DNA of 64,000 nucleotides from positions 36,718 to 100,717 of the forward strand of contig JAWKQB010000005.1 of NCBI GenBank assembly GCA_041390365.1, in the 5' to 3' direction. The DNA is from Syntrophotaleaceae bacterium. GTDB taxonomy: Bacteria > Desulfobacterota > Desulfuromonadia > Desulfuromonadales > Syntrophotaleaceae. Below the pieces are notes generated by a model. The model saw only the letters and a program-made list of their open reading frames with translations, did not search any database and was not told where the DNA came from. Made by a program: the position numbers and the translations under genes. Shown piece by piece: positions 7,519 through 16,633 of the stretch (the stretch's first letter is position 1; each line of letters begins with the position of its first letter).

Positions 7519-9323
7519 AGCAGATCCTCCAGCCTTTTGGTTTCAACCATCCCCGTGGTGCAGACGGCCGTGGCAAAGCTGACCTCTTCGGGCAGCCCCG
7601 TCCGCTCCATCCGCAGGACCCTGCCGGCCACCTTCACCCCGTAGGCCGGCGAATACCATCCGGCAGGGGGATGCAGTTCCCCGCAGGCAAGTTGAAACTC
7701 GCCCAGCACCGGGAACAGATAGACCGTGCCTGCGCCCTTGGTGATTTTCCACCAGGAGCCGTCCCGCTCGACGGCGGCCTCCGGATGAAAATGAAAATTC
7801 AGCTCGAATCGATGAGGGCCGCTGCCGGAGAAAGCATCCTGAATGAAGAAGTTGCCTCCGTCGAACTGGCGGATGGTTCTTTCATGACTGACCGGTTTTT
7901 TCAGCCTCCGGTACCCGTCGTGAAGGGCGGCGACGTCCCGCCCCTGGCGCCCGACCTGATTTACGGTCACCCGGATCGGAAAGGGCCGGCTCCAGACGAA
8001 TCCCGTATCCTGCACCGCCTGATCCAGGCCATCCACGGTCACGGTGTTGTGCGCCCGGGTCCCCTTGAAGTAGCGGCGCCATTCGGGGGCTCCGTTGTAG
8101 CGGTAGGTCCCGGGATCGACGAGCAGCGGTTCCCCCTTGTGCGCCAGGGTGACCGAGAGGGCGTCGGCATGACCGTGATTGAAGAGGGGCGGCATTCCCA
8201 GAGGACCGTGGTCGAAGGTCAGCAGGGCGTCGTTTTCGGTACGGATGATTGTGTAGCCGGAATGCGGAAAAGTCAGATAAGGCCTTTTTTCGAAAATCCT
8301 TTCCGGTCTTTGCGGAGCGATCCCCGGAGCCACGGCCCAGCCGTCGTCACTGTCGCCGATGGCGGGCCAGAGCCCCGGACCGTATTGAAAGGCGGCGAGG
8401 AATTCCTCACCGGTCAGGAGCCTGTCGTGAAAATCGGCACAGTCGGCGAGCTGGTTCTTCTGCAGAAAATCCACCACCAGCCAGTAAAGATCGAGGACGA
8501 AACGGTGGTAATCCAGGGACTGCTCGGCCGGTCCGCCGTCGGGGAGGATCTGATGGTTCAATTCCTGGCGGAGCAGGGCGACCCCCTTCTCCAGCCAGCG
8601 GGCACCATCCCCCGAACCCCGGAAAACGGCTCCGGCGAAGACCAGACCGATGCATTCGGCGATGGTGTGGTTGCCGAGGGACGAAAAGAGGGAGAGGCGG
8701 TTCTCGGTCAGCCAGGCATGCCGGAAGATCGCCTCGGCGATCCGGTTTTTGTCGCCGGCTTCCAGGGTGTCGAGGATCTTGAGGGCGTAGAAAAAGACCG
8801 GAATGCGCAGGCCGCATTCCATGACGGAGATATAGTGGGGCCCGAACAGGAAGGGATTGTTTTCCAGCCACGCCAGCAAGGTCGCCTGGACCATGGCGGC
8901 CGCCTCCCGCTTTCTGTCCCCATCCCCGTTCGCGACCTGGAACAGGAGCGCCGCCAGGTTCTGCAGGCGGGCGGGTTCCCAGACGGCGCGGATGTCCGGG
9001 CCGGCGCCACCCCTCGGAATGGAGGCGTAAAACATCCTCCGCTCCCCCTGCTCGAACTCCTGCAGGGCGCTTTCCTCTTCATGCAGGCACCAGCGGCTCC
9101 CGTGAAGCAGATTCGTTATTTCCTCTGCCGTCAGCGCCGCCTGCACCGCCGGCAACCGGAGTGCATCCAGGGCCGGCCAGTCGACGGCGGGAACGGCAAC
9201 TAGCCCGCCGCCCTTCTTGGCCGCCCCTTTCAGGCGCAGTGCCAGCGCGGCTTCCCGGGTCCGGTACCAGATCTCGGGGAGGGAGGCGTTTTTGAGGCGG
9301 GACAGGTAGTAGCCAATGTTCAT
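7506..9323 (-). CDS. Heparinase II/III family protein
   Basis: A 605-residue protein with the two-part architecture of heparinase II/III: an N-terminal helical toroid (it opens MNIGYYLSRLKNASLPEIWYR, as many capsule-locus members do), the GNHTIAECIG motif near the middle, then a beta-sandwich with HGHADALSVTLAHKG, VDPGTYRYNG and RAHNTVTVDG. The conserved Asn-His and His-Ala pairs of the family are present. There is no signal peptide. It lies 4 bases from the two-domain dehydrogenase upstream and overlaps the TagA-like gene. Genes of this kind often pair with such dehydrogenases in polysaccharide loci, but the actual substrate is not known from sequence. Confidence 0.9.
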   Translation of the reverse strand: MNIGYYLSRLKNASLPEIWYRTREAALALRLKGAAKKGGGLVAVPAVDWPALDALRLPAVQAALTAEEITNLLHGSRWCLHEEESALQEFEQGERRMFYASIPRGGAGPDIRAVWEPARLQNLAALLFQVANGDGDRKREAAAMVQATLLAWLENNPFLFGPHYISVMECGLRIPVFFYALKILDTLEAGDKNRIAEAIFRHAWLTENRLSLFSSLGNHTIAECIGLVFAGAVFRGSGDGARWLEKGVALLRQELNHQILPDGGPAEQSLDYHRFVLDLYWLVVDFLQKNQLADCADFHDRLLTGEEFLAAFQYGPGLWPAIGDSDDGWAVAPGIAPQRPERIFEKRPYLTFPHSGYTIIRTENDALLTFDHGPLGMPPLFNHGHADALSVTLAHKGEPLLVDPGTYRYNGAPEWRRYFKGTRAHNTVTVDGLDQAVQDTGFVWSRPFPIRVTVNQVGRQGRDVAALHDGYRRLKKPVSHERTIRQFDGGNFFIQDAFSGSGPHRFELNFHFHPEAAVERDGSWWKITKGAGTVYLFPVLGEFQLACGELHPPAGWYSPAYGVKVAGRVLRMERTGLPEEVSFATAVCTTGMVETKRLEDLLCII

Positions 9324-9327
9324 GATA

Positions 9328-11496
9328 TCAGTCGCGGGGAGTCAGGACGATACTTTCTCCGGTTCGCAGTGATTCCAGGGCCTTTAGGGTGACGAGGGTC
9401 GTGGAATGGATTTCCTCGAAGGGGATCGCGGGTCCGTTTCCTTCCAGGACGCCTTCGATGAAAGCGGTCACGCCGCTTTTCTGCCCCTTGTCCTGGACCC
9501 GGCCTCCCTTCACCCTGGCCCTGCCCCGGGCATGGATCGTCAGGGTCCGGAAATCATCCAGCACGCAGGTGCAGCCGTTGGCGAACACCTCGAGTTTCTC
9601 CTTGGCCAGGCCCTTGTCGCCGTTGGCGAAATAGGAGACGGTTCCCACCGATCCATTTCGATACTGAAGGGTCAGCGTAAGGGTGTCGTTGGTTTCTGAT
9701 GAGGATTTCATTGGGGCGGCATAAACTCTGACCGGCGGGGAGCCGTTCAGGAAGGTGAGGAAATCGACGAAATGACAGACCTCTCCGATGACCCGCCCGC
9801 CGCCTACAACGGGGTCCTGGATCCAGGAGTCCTTGGGAATATGACCGGCGTTGACCCGGTAGGTCATCGCCATCGGCCCGCCGCCGAGCTCTTTCTTCAG
9901 CATTAGAGCCAGAGGGGCGAACCGCCGGTTGAAGCCGACCATCAGGTGCGGCGCCTTGCCGCCGAAAGCCAGCTGGCCGTAGGTCTGGCTGATTTCCGCC
10001 AGCTGCTCCTCGTTCAGACAGAGCGGCTTCTCGACGAACACGTGCCGGCCCTGGCGCAGGGCCTTCAGCACGTAGTCGGCGTGGCTGTCGTGGCGGGAGG
10101 CGATGAAGACGGTATTGATCTCCTCGCAGCCGAAAATCTCCTGCTCGTCCCCCGCGCAGAACGCGAAGCCGAACCGTTCCCCCACCGACCGGGCGCTGGT
10201 GCCGGAGGCGGTCAGCACCCCCTTGAGGACGACATCGCTCCGCTTGGGGATGTTGGGGAGCAGATGGCTCTGGGCATAGGAACCCGCGCCGATGAAACCG
10301 ATCCCGACCCGTGCCGCTTTTCCGGGCGCCGGCGGGCAGTGGAGGGGAATCCGGGAGGAGGAAAGAGGTGTTTCCGTCCGGTAGCGGATGAGGATGCCGA
10401 CGAAAGGCTCGGATCTCTCCATCATCATGTTGTAGGCCGAGAGCGCCTCATCCAGATCGAAGGTGTGGGTGGTCAGATAGCCGACGTCGATCCGTCCGGC
10501 ATGGATCAGCTCCTGGAAGGCGCGCATGTTGCGGTTTTCCGTCCAGCGCACGTAAGCGGCGGGGTAGTCGATCCCCTGCTCCTCGTAGGCCGGATCGTAG
10601 CGGCCGGGGCCGTAGGAGCAGGACATGCGCAGCTGCAGTTCCTTGCGATAGTAGTGCGGATCCCGGTCGAAACCGGTCGGTACCGCCCCCACCACCACCA
10701 CGGTGGCCCGCTTGCGGCACAGCGCGCCGGCGAAGTTGATTGGATCGAGGGAATCGGCCGCCGCGGTGATGATCACCGCATCGCAACCGAGCCCGCCGGT
10801 GAACTCCGTCACCCGCTGCTCGACCCCATTCTCCCGCCGCACCAGGGCGAGGTCGGCGCAGTGTTTGGCAGCGCTCGCAACCATGGCCGGATCGACGTCG
10901 ATCCCCACGACCCGCACCCCGGAGGCTTTGAGGATCAGCGCGGAAAGCTGGCCGAGCAGTCCCAGCCCAATCACCGCGCAGGTCTCCCCGACCCGCAGGT
11001 CGGCCTGCCGCACCCCCTGCATGGCGATGGCCCCCAGGGTATTGTAGGCCGCCTGCTGCAGATCGGCGTCGGCCGGAAGGGGCACACAGAGATTCACAGG
11101 CACGCACACCACCTCGGCATGGCAGGCGCTGAGCCCGCCGCAGGCGACCAGATCCCCGACCTTGAATCCGACAACATCGGGGGCGACGCCAATCACTTCG
11201 CCGCAGGAGGAGTAGCCGAGAGGCGAATAGGCATCGAGCTTCTTCATCACCGCCCGGTAGGTCTGGGTGATCCCCTGACTCTTCAGGGTGTCGATCACCT
11301 GCCTGACCTGCTGAGGCCGCGACCGCACCTTGTCCAGCAGACTCGACCGCGCCGCCTTGACGGTACTCCCCTCGGTCCCCGCGCTGATCAGGGAATAGTG
11401 GTTGCGGACCAGCACGCAGCCGGAGGTCAGAGCCGGAGTCGGCACTTCGAGTATCTGCATAGCGCCGTTTTTCAATTTTTGCGTGAGTTGTTGCAT
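9328..11496 (-). CDS. Two-domain oxidoreductase: zinc-type alcohol dehydrogenase fused to Gfo/Idh/MocA dehydrogenase
   Basis: A 722-residue fusion. Residues 1-350 form a medium-chain dehydrogenase/reductase, with GYSSCGEVIGV, a GLGLLGQL nucleotide-binding loop and VVVVGAVPTGF. Residues 390-722 form a Gfo/Idh/MocA NAD(P)-dependent sugar dehydrogenase, with GFIGAGSYAQSHLLP, FIASRHDSHADY and EKPLCLNE. The combination is recurrent in bacterial exopolysaccharide loci and probably oxidises and then reduces a nucleotide- or lipid-linked sugar at two positions; the substrate is unknown. It sits directly upstream of the heparinase-like gene with a 4-base gap, in the same operon. Confidence 0.92.
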   Translation of the reverse strand: MQQLTQKLKNGAMQILEVPTPALTSGCVLVRNHYSLISAGTEGSTVKAARSSLLDKVRSRPQQVRQVIDTLKSQGITQTYRAVMKKLDAYSPLGYSSCGEVIGVAPDVVGFKVGDLVACGGLSACHAEVVCVPVNLCVPLPADADLQQAAYNTLGAIAMQGVRQADLRVGETCAVIGLGLLGQLSALILKASGVRVVGIDVDPAMVASAAKHCADLALVRRENGVEQRVTEFTGGLGCDAVIITAAADSLDPINFAGALCRKRATVVVVGAVPTGFDRDPHYYRKELQLRMSCSYGPGRYDPAYEEQGIDYPAAYVRWTENRNMRAFQELIHAGRIDVGYLTTHTFDLDEALSAYNMMMERSEPFVGILIRYRTETPLSSSRIPLHCPPAPGKAARVGIGFIGAGSYAQSHLLPNIPKRSDVVLKGVLTASGTSARSVGERFGFAFCAGDEQEIFGCEEINTVFIASRHDSHADYVLKALRQGRHVFVEKPLCLNEEQLAEISQTYGQLAFGGKAPHLMVGFNRRFAPLALMLKKELGGGPMAMTYRVNAGHIPKDSWIQDPVVGGGRVIGEVCHFVDFLTFLNGSPPVRVYAAPMKSSSETNDTLTLTLQYRNGSVGTVSYFANGDKGLAKEKLEVFANGCTCVLDDFRTLTIHARGRARVKGGRVQDKGQKSGVTAFIEGVLEGNGPAIPFEEIHSTTLVTLKALESLRTGESIVLTPRD

Positions 11497-11525
11497 GATC
11501 TCTCCGCCTTTATTTCAAGACATTT

Positions 11526-12851
11526 TTACAAACCAAGATACTCCCGCGTATCCAACTCCTGTTCCACCAGTCTGGCCTTGCCGATGGCCGTTTTTTCAGT
11601 CTGGTCGGAAAAAAGGAATCTCATGGCCATGCGATCGCCGATCAGTTCCTGCATTCTGGCCTGCATCTGCTGACAGAGATCTTCCCGGAAACCGATGCCT
11701 TTCACCAGAACGACGTCCATCTCTCCCGGACGTTTCTGATGGATCTTGATCGACTCCAGCCCCCCGAACGCCGGGTAATGCTGGCCGAAGACGAGGCTGG
11801 TGGCGCTGATCAGTGATCCGTGGGCATCGACGATGAATTCCTGCTGCCGCCCCACGACTTCATCAATGAGAAGGTAGTTGCGGCCGCAACGGCAGGACTG
11901 GTTTGCGGCCGGGATGGCATAATCGCCGGTTCGGTAGCGAATGAGCGGCATCACCGGATTGTTGAATCCGGTCGCCACAATCTCGAACAGCTCCCTGCCC
12001 TGCTCATCGAAGACCCCTGACGGGATCAATTCGGTATAGCCGTACTGGGGATAGAAATGGAGGGTATCCGAGTACTCGCAGGCTCCTCCCAGAGCCAGAC
12101 ATTCGCTGTGGCCGTACCAGTGGTAGGCGCGGCAACCAAAAACCACTTCTATTTTCACCCGTTGATAGGGAAAAAGTTTTTCCGACCCGCAAAAAACGGC
12201 GGCCGGTTGGAAATCGAGCCTTTTACCGGCTGCTTCCATGAGAGTTGCCAGCTGATACATGGTTGATGGATAGCCGTGCAGGAATTTGGGACGGATTTGA
12301 TTCATTGCCGCCAGATAGTCTTGCAATCTTGAAGAGTTCAGATCAAACGAGGAAGCGAAATAGATATTGAAAAGCCTGTCGTGATGAACAAATTTTCCTT
12401 TCCCCGGTGTGCGCCCCCGAAGATTGAATATTGTATCGCCCAAGCGATAACCGACCCGGCTCCACTGATCGAAGATAAAGGCCTTTTCCACCTGGCGGGT
12501 GATGAAACGGTCCATGTAGAAAACAAAGGGCTGGCCGGTCGATCCGCCGGTAGTGCAACGCAAAACCTTATAGGAAAGTGGCCGATGAAACTGGGCCAAG
12601 TTCTCCCGCAGCATGTCTTTGTCAACCAGGGGAAGTTTGGCCACCAGAGCAAGGGGATCCGCCAACTCCCTTAGTATCGAGGATAGTTTCTCCCGGTAAA
12701 AAGGAACCTCGGCCGCAGCTTGCAGGCTTCGACCCAGAAGCTGCTTTTGCAAATTCCCCAGCATCTTTTCGTCCCAGTATTCGCTCTTTTTCAGCAAACT
12801 GCGCTTTTGGGAGAAGGTCGGGCCCAAAGCTAGATTACGCCATAGACTCAT
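11526..12851 (-). CDS. PaaK/CapK-like adenylate-forming ligase
   Basis: A 441-residue member of the phenylacetate-CoA ligase-like branch of the AMP-binding superfamily. Visible features are the phosphate-binding TTGGSTGQPFVFY segment, the YHWYGHSECLALGG region that contains the adenylate-binding motif, and the TGDYAI motif. The start at 12851 has GGAG upstream and overlaps the stop of the preceding glycosyltransferase as ATGA. Relatives called CapK occur in capsule loci with unproven function; activation of an acyl or amino acid substituent for the polymer is the simplest idea and is inference. Confidence 0.85.
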   Translation of the reverse strand: MSLWRNLALGPTFSQKRSLLKKSEYWDEKMLGNLQKQLLGRSLQAAAEVPFYREKLSSILRELADPLALVAKLPLVDKDMLRENLAQFHRPLSYKVLRCTTGGSTGQPFVFYMDRFITRQVEKAFIFDQWSRVGYRLGDTIFNLRGRTPGKGKFVHHDRLFNIYFASSFDLNSSRLQDYLAAMNQIRPKFLHGYPSTMYQLATLMEAAGKRLDFQPAAVFCGSEKLFPYQRVKIEVVFGCRAYHWYGHSECLALGGACEYSDTLHFYPQYGYTELIPSGVFDEQGRELFEIVATGFNNPVMPLIRYRTGDYAIPAANQSCRCGRNYLLIDEVVGRQQEFIVDAHGSLISATSLVFGQHYPAFGGLESIKIHQKRPGEMDVVLVKGIGFREDLCQQMQARMQELIGDRMAMRFLFSDQTEKTAIGKARLVEQELDTREYLGL

Positions 12852-13981
12852 CGGCTTTCTCCGGGAACAATTTCGCACTCCCGAGCCTCTTCGTTCACCA
12901 GCTCGGAGAAGATCGCAACTGATCTTTGCCGGAAAGCGTCCAGGGTATAATTTGCCTGAAACTTTGCCTTGCCCCGTTGGCCGTACTCTTCGATTAAATC
13001 TGGTTGCCTAATGAATCGCCCCATGGCTGCAGCCAATGCCACCGGGTCATGATCTTTCACAAGCAAACCAGTCTGCCCGTCATCCACAATTTCGGGAATT
13101 GCGCCCTCGAAGGTAGAGATTACCGGAAGGGCATAAGCCATGGCTTCCAACAAAACCAGCGGAAAACAGTCTTTGAAGGTCGGAAAAACCATTACGTGGG
13201 AAGAAGCAAGAATTTCGCATTTCTCTGCGCCATATTTGGGACCAAGGTATTTGACCCGATCATCCAATCCTGACTCCCGAATCCGCGCGTTGAAGAGGTC
13301 GCTATCAATCTCTTTGGTGGAGTTGCCGACAAAGACGGTGGAAAAATCCAAGCCCTGATCCTTGAGAATCCGACAGGCCTCAAGAAGAGTCATGGGCCCT
13401 TTGGTAACCACCAGGTTCGAAAGAAACAAAAACTGAATTTGGCCGCACCTTTTCGGCTTCATCTCGTTACCTGAGTCGAAATCGGTACCGTTCGGCAGGT
13501 ACCGCACTCGATCCTCGGCGACAAAGCCGCTCACGTCTCGATAGAGTCCGGGAGATAGGGCTACAACCCAGGCATTTTTAAAAAACCAGCTATAGAGGCG
13601 ACGATAAATGGGATGGTTTATGCCATCGGCGATACCCTTGGCATGGAGATGGAGGATGGTCCGCACCCTAAACAAACGCAGCAGTAAAACGTAAGCGCAG
13701 TCCCGCAAAAAGGTCGTACCGCTGACACAGGGTACGAAATACGCTGCATCGGCCCGATATGTAATGAGTAGATAAAGAAGGCGAAACCAATACCCAAGAA
13801 AAAGCAGATATTTCTTCCATTGAAATTTGCCGATTTCCGAGATGGCCTGAACATAGTTGAGCGGCAATACGCGGATAGCGAACTGATCCTTCAGCAAAGG
13901 GTTCTCCACCACAAGCTGGTTGATGCGGTTGGAGCCGTGTATCGGTGGCGGCAGAGTGACCAGCATCAGCAGTTTCTTCAT
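12848..13981 (-). CDS. Glycosyltransferase family 4
   Basis: A 377-residue retaining GT-B glycosyltransferase. The N-terminal domain starts MKKLLMLVTLPPPIHGSNR, where the PPPIHG loop is typical of GT4 enzymes. The C-terminal domain has FLSNLVVTKGP, then YLGPKYGAEKCEI and FPTFKDCFPLVLLEAMAYALPVI, containing the EX7E-type donor site, then FEGAIPEIV. It would add a sugar to the lipid-linked repeat unit at the cytoplasmic face. Four-base overlaps with both neighbours show a tightly coupled operon. Donor and acceptor cannot be read from sequence. Confidence 0.9.
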   Translation of the reverse strand: MKKLLMLVTLPPPIHGSNRINQLVVENPLLKDQFAIRVLPLNYVQAISEIGKFQWKKYLLFLGYWFRLLYLLITYRADAAYFVPCVSGTTFLRDCAYVLLLRLFRVRTILHLHAKGIADGINHPIYRRLYSWFFKNAWVVALSPGLYRDVSGFVAEDRVRYLPNGTDFDSGNEMKPKRCGQIQFLFLSNLVVTKGPMTLLEACRILKDQGLDFSTVFVGNSTKEIDSDLFNARIRESGLDDRVKYLGPKYGAEKCEILASSHVMVFPTFKDCFPLVLLEAMAYALPVISTFEGAIPEIVDDGQTGLLVKDHDPVALAAAMGRFIRQPDLIEEYGQRGKAKFQANYTLDAFRQRSVAIFSELVNEEARECEIVPGESR

Positions 13982-15111
13982 CGGCCCACCTCCAGCGAGC
14001 GGGCAAAATCGACAATTTCTTTGGCACTGGCTGAAAAGGTGTGCCGGCCGACCCGCTGCCTGGCATTATTCACCAGTTGCCTGCGGCGATCTTCGGGCAA
14101 CTCCAGGACATGCATGATTTTGCGGGTGGTCCCTTCGCAATCCTTGGGGTCGATACGAAAGCCTGTTTCCCCCTCTACGACCAAATCGTCAGTAGCCCCG
14201 GCATGAATCGACGCGACTACCAGAGTGCCGGCAGCCATGGCTTCCGGCACCACTGCACCAAAGGGATCCCGCAGGGAATGGAACACGAAGAGATCGGCGA
14301 TCGTCAAAAACTTAATCAGCTCAGCCGGCGACTGAAACCCCAGGAAGTGAACCCCTTGCCACCCCTTTGCTCGGCAATGGCTTTCGTAGTCCTGTCGCTC
14401 AGGCCCGTCCCCGGCAATCAGCAGGCCTGCTTCAGGATGGTGTTTAAGAAGGAGCTCGTAGATTTGAAAAATCTCCCAATAACCTTTGGAATCTGTCAAT
14501 CGCCCGATGGACAGCAAGAGCGGCGACGGATACCGCCGTCGCAGGCCACACCATTCATCACTGCCACGAAAGGCCTCCGCACTGTCTGAAAAAAAGCCGA
14601 CATCGATCGGCATGACTGACGTCAGCACCCGGTCTTCTGAGAGGCCGTAATGTACAAACACATCGCGGGCACGGCTGGAAGAGGCGATAGCGCCGGCTGA
14701 ACCGGATATCAGCTTGCGGCGAATCAGTCGCTTGATCCATGAGGCCTGTTCAAGATCCTGAGCATGCAACTCGCCCCAAACCAGATGCTTTTTCCGTGCT
14801 TTGCGTGCATACAAATAGCCTGCAATGTTTGCAGGGGCGAATCCGCCGCTGATCAGCACGTCGGGGTCGAGTTTTTTCAACGCCTCTTGGACAGAATAGT
14901 TGATGTGAACCGAGAAGGGATACCCGGGGGGCTTGAAATGAAGACCGGGCAAAAAATGGGCAGCGAAACCGAAATTATCTACTTTCCAGTGCCTCTCTTT
15001 TTCTCTGCGCGCCATCAGCACTATGTTCAAGTGCTCAACCTGGTCTTTTATCGCCTCAAACAGCGGGAGCCGGTAGGGGGCAAGGATATTGGTGAGAATA
15101 CAGACCTTCAT
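13978..15111 (-). CDS. Glycosyltransferase family 4
   Basis: A 377-residue GT-B enzyme with an N-terminal TNILAPYRLPLFEA acceptor-binding segment and a C-terminal donor domain holding LSIGRLTDSKGYWE, LIAGDGPERQDYE, HFLGFQSPAELIKF and FVFHSLRDPFGAVVPEAMAAGTLVV; the last carries the conserved EX7E glutamates. It overlaps the next GT4 gene by four bases and lies 4 bases after the flippase stop codon. It probably acts on the undecaprenol-linked repeat unit; linkage and sugar are not predictable. Confidence 0.9.
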   Translation of the reverse strand: MKVCILTNILAPYRLPLFEAIKDQVEHLNIVLMARREKERHWKVDNFGFAAHFLPGLHFKPPGYPFSVHINYSVQEALKKLDPDVLISGGFAPANIAGYLYARKARKKHLVWGELHAQDLEQASWIKRLIRRKLISGSAGAIASSSRARDVFVHYGLSEDRVLTSVMPIDVGFFSDSAEAFRGSDEWCGLRRRYPSPLLLSIGRLTDSKGYWEIFQIYELLLKHHPEAGLLIAGDGPERQDYESHCRAKGWQGVHFLGFQSPAELIKFLTIADLFVFHSLRDPFGAVVPEAMAAGTLVVASIHAGATDDLVVEGETGFRIDPKDCEGTTRKIMHVLELPEDRRRQLVNNARQRVGRHTFSASAKEIVDFARSLEVGR

Positions 15112-15115
15112 AGTG

Positions 15116-16633
15116 CTATGAAGTCCTCATCCCAGTTTCAGGCTGAGAAACCTTTTTTTGTCTGAGATTTAGAAACTTGAACGCCAGACCATAGAAATCA
15201 AATACCCTAGTTTTCGCTAAAAGTACGATATGGACTATAAAATAGCCGACGAAAAGTAAAGGCAACCATTTGTCTGATACACCAAGGCTGATAGATACAT
15301 AAAGTGCTACTGGAATTAGCAGCAGCAGCAATTTACCTGGAGCAATGAGGGAAATTTTTCTGAATCGCCGTCGAAAAACTAGAAAGTTGGAAATACTGAC
15401 TACTACAAACCCCGAGAATAGGGAAAGCGGTATCGCCATGTCGCCTTTGTCCGAAAATCCAACCAAGATTGATGCGCTTACCATCATTCCCACCCCCTGA
15501 ACTAGTGCCGAATAGCCTGACATTCCGGTTCCCTCCAGAGCTTTGTATAGCGGCTGGGTCATATAATAAAAGGCAAACGCTGTGAACATGACAAAGGTCA
15601 TAAAAGCTGTGGTATTTGCTTCGCGCCCTAACCATAGTGAAATCAGCGACGGCGAAAAGCTGCCAACCAACAAGATTGCTGGAAAAAAGATGGCACAATT
15701 GAAACCAATCATGACACGGAGTATCTTGCCCAGCTCTTCAGGACGTCGCTCTAAAAGAGCAGAGGCTGCAAAAGTCCCGAGAAGAGGAGAGACCACTACC
15801 GAAACAAGCTGTGTACAAAGACGGTAGGAAACCTCAAATGAAGCAAGACTTTCAAGATCGCAAAAGCGGGAGATCATGATCTTATAGATAGGCTCACGAA
15901 GAGTGATAACCAATGTCGCTAAATGAATGCCTATTCCGAAGCTGAGCAGACTTTTCACTGCTGCAACATCGATAAAAGTAAGTCGTTTAAGTACAAAGGG
16001 AAAGCGCTGCAGAGCCCGTCGAGAAAACAGAAAAAAAACTAACAGGTTTGAGGCAATGCTGACAGCTCCCAAAGAATAGACATCCGGCTGGAGGGCCAAG
16101 GCGACTATAGAACCTGCTGAGTTTATCAAAAGCCAGACTAGCGAAATCATCTGGGAATAAAAATGCTCCTGGTGCCCCTCGATCAACGCTTGAAAAGGCG
16201 CTGCAATAAATCGCAAAGCAAAGCTCGCGGCGGAAACAACAAAAACGAATACAGCTTCGTCATGCAGATCACTGGGGACGCGTAAAACATCTGTAACCAA
16301 ATCACTAGCAAACATGAAGATAGCAATCAGAAAAATTATCGCCAGAACCAGGTATATCCAGAAGGTGGCGGCAAAATAACGGCGAATCTCCCCTTCATCA
16401 TCAATATTTGCTGCTACTTGGCGAACCAAACTGTTCTTGAATCCGAAATCTGTGAGGTTAACAAGGCTGATGATGACGGTATTGAAAGACCAGATGCCGA
16501 ACATAGCTGTGCCCAGTCTCGAAAGGGCATAAGGCGTCAAAACGAGATAAAGAGGTATGGCCAGTACCACACGGAGAAGTCCGGCCAGAGATCCTTTTAG
16601 GAGCTTATCTTTTAATACGGCGAAATCCATCAT
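15116..16633 (-). CDS. Wzx-type oligosaccharide flippase (MOP superfamily)
   Basis: A 505-residue integral membrane protein with about 12-14 hydrophobic segments along its whole length, opening with MMDFAVLKDKLLKGS and GLLRVVLAIPLYLVLTPYAL, as in the polysaccharide-transport branch of the MATE/MOP superfamily. It would move lipid-linked repeat units across the cytoplasmic membrane to the polymerase. The start ATG overlaps the stop of the upstream GT4 gene. Base composition is visibly richer in A and T than the genes before 12.8 kb. Confidence 0.88.
   Translation of the reverse strand: MMDFAVLKDKLLKGSLAGLLRVVLAIPLYLVLTPYALSRLGTAMFGIWSFNTVIISLVNLTDFGFKNSLVRQVAANIDDEGEIRRYFAATFWIYLVLAIIFLIAIFMFASDLVTDVLRVPSDLHDEAVFVFVVSAASFALRFIAAPFQALIEGHQEHFYSQMISLVWLLINSAGSIVALALQPDVYSLGAVSIASNLLVFFLFSRRALQRFPFVLKRLTFIDVAAVKSLLSFGIGIHLATLVITLREPIYKIMISRFCDLESLASFEVSYRLCTQLVSVVVSPLLGTFAASALLERRPEELGKILRVMIGFNCAIFFPAILLVGSFSPSLISLWLGREANTTAFMTFVMFTAFAFYYMTQPLYKALEGTGMSGYSALVQGVGMMVSASILVGFSDKGDMAIPLSLFSGFVVVSISNFLVFRRRFRKISLIAPGKLLLLLIPVALYVSISLGVSDKWLPLLFVGYFIVHIVLLAKTRVFDFYGLAFKFLNLRQKKVSQPETGMRTS

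Noticed and set aside
5317..7644. 775-codon open frame on the plus strand
   Set aside because: It lies antisense to the heparinase-like and TagA-like genes; such mirror frames are common in GC-rich DNA. The same applies to 1999-3534, 9946-11673, 21975-23759, 23770-25095 and 37542-39269.
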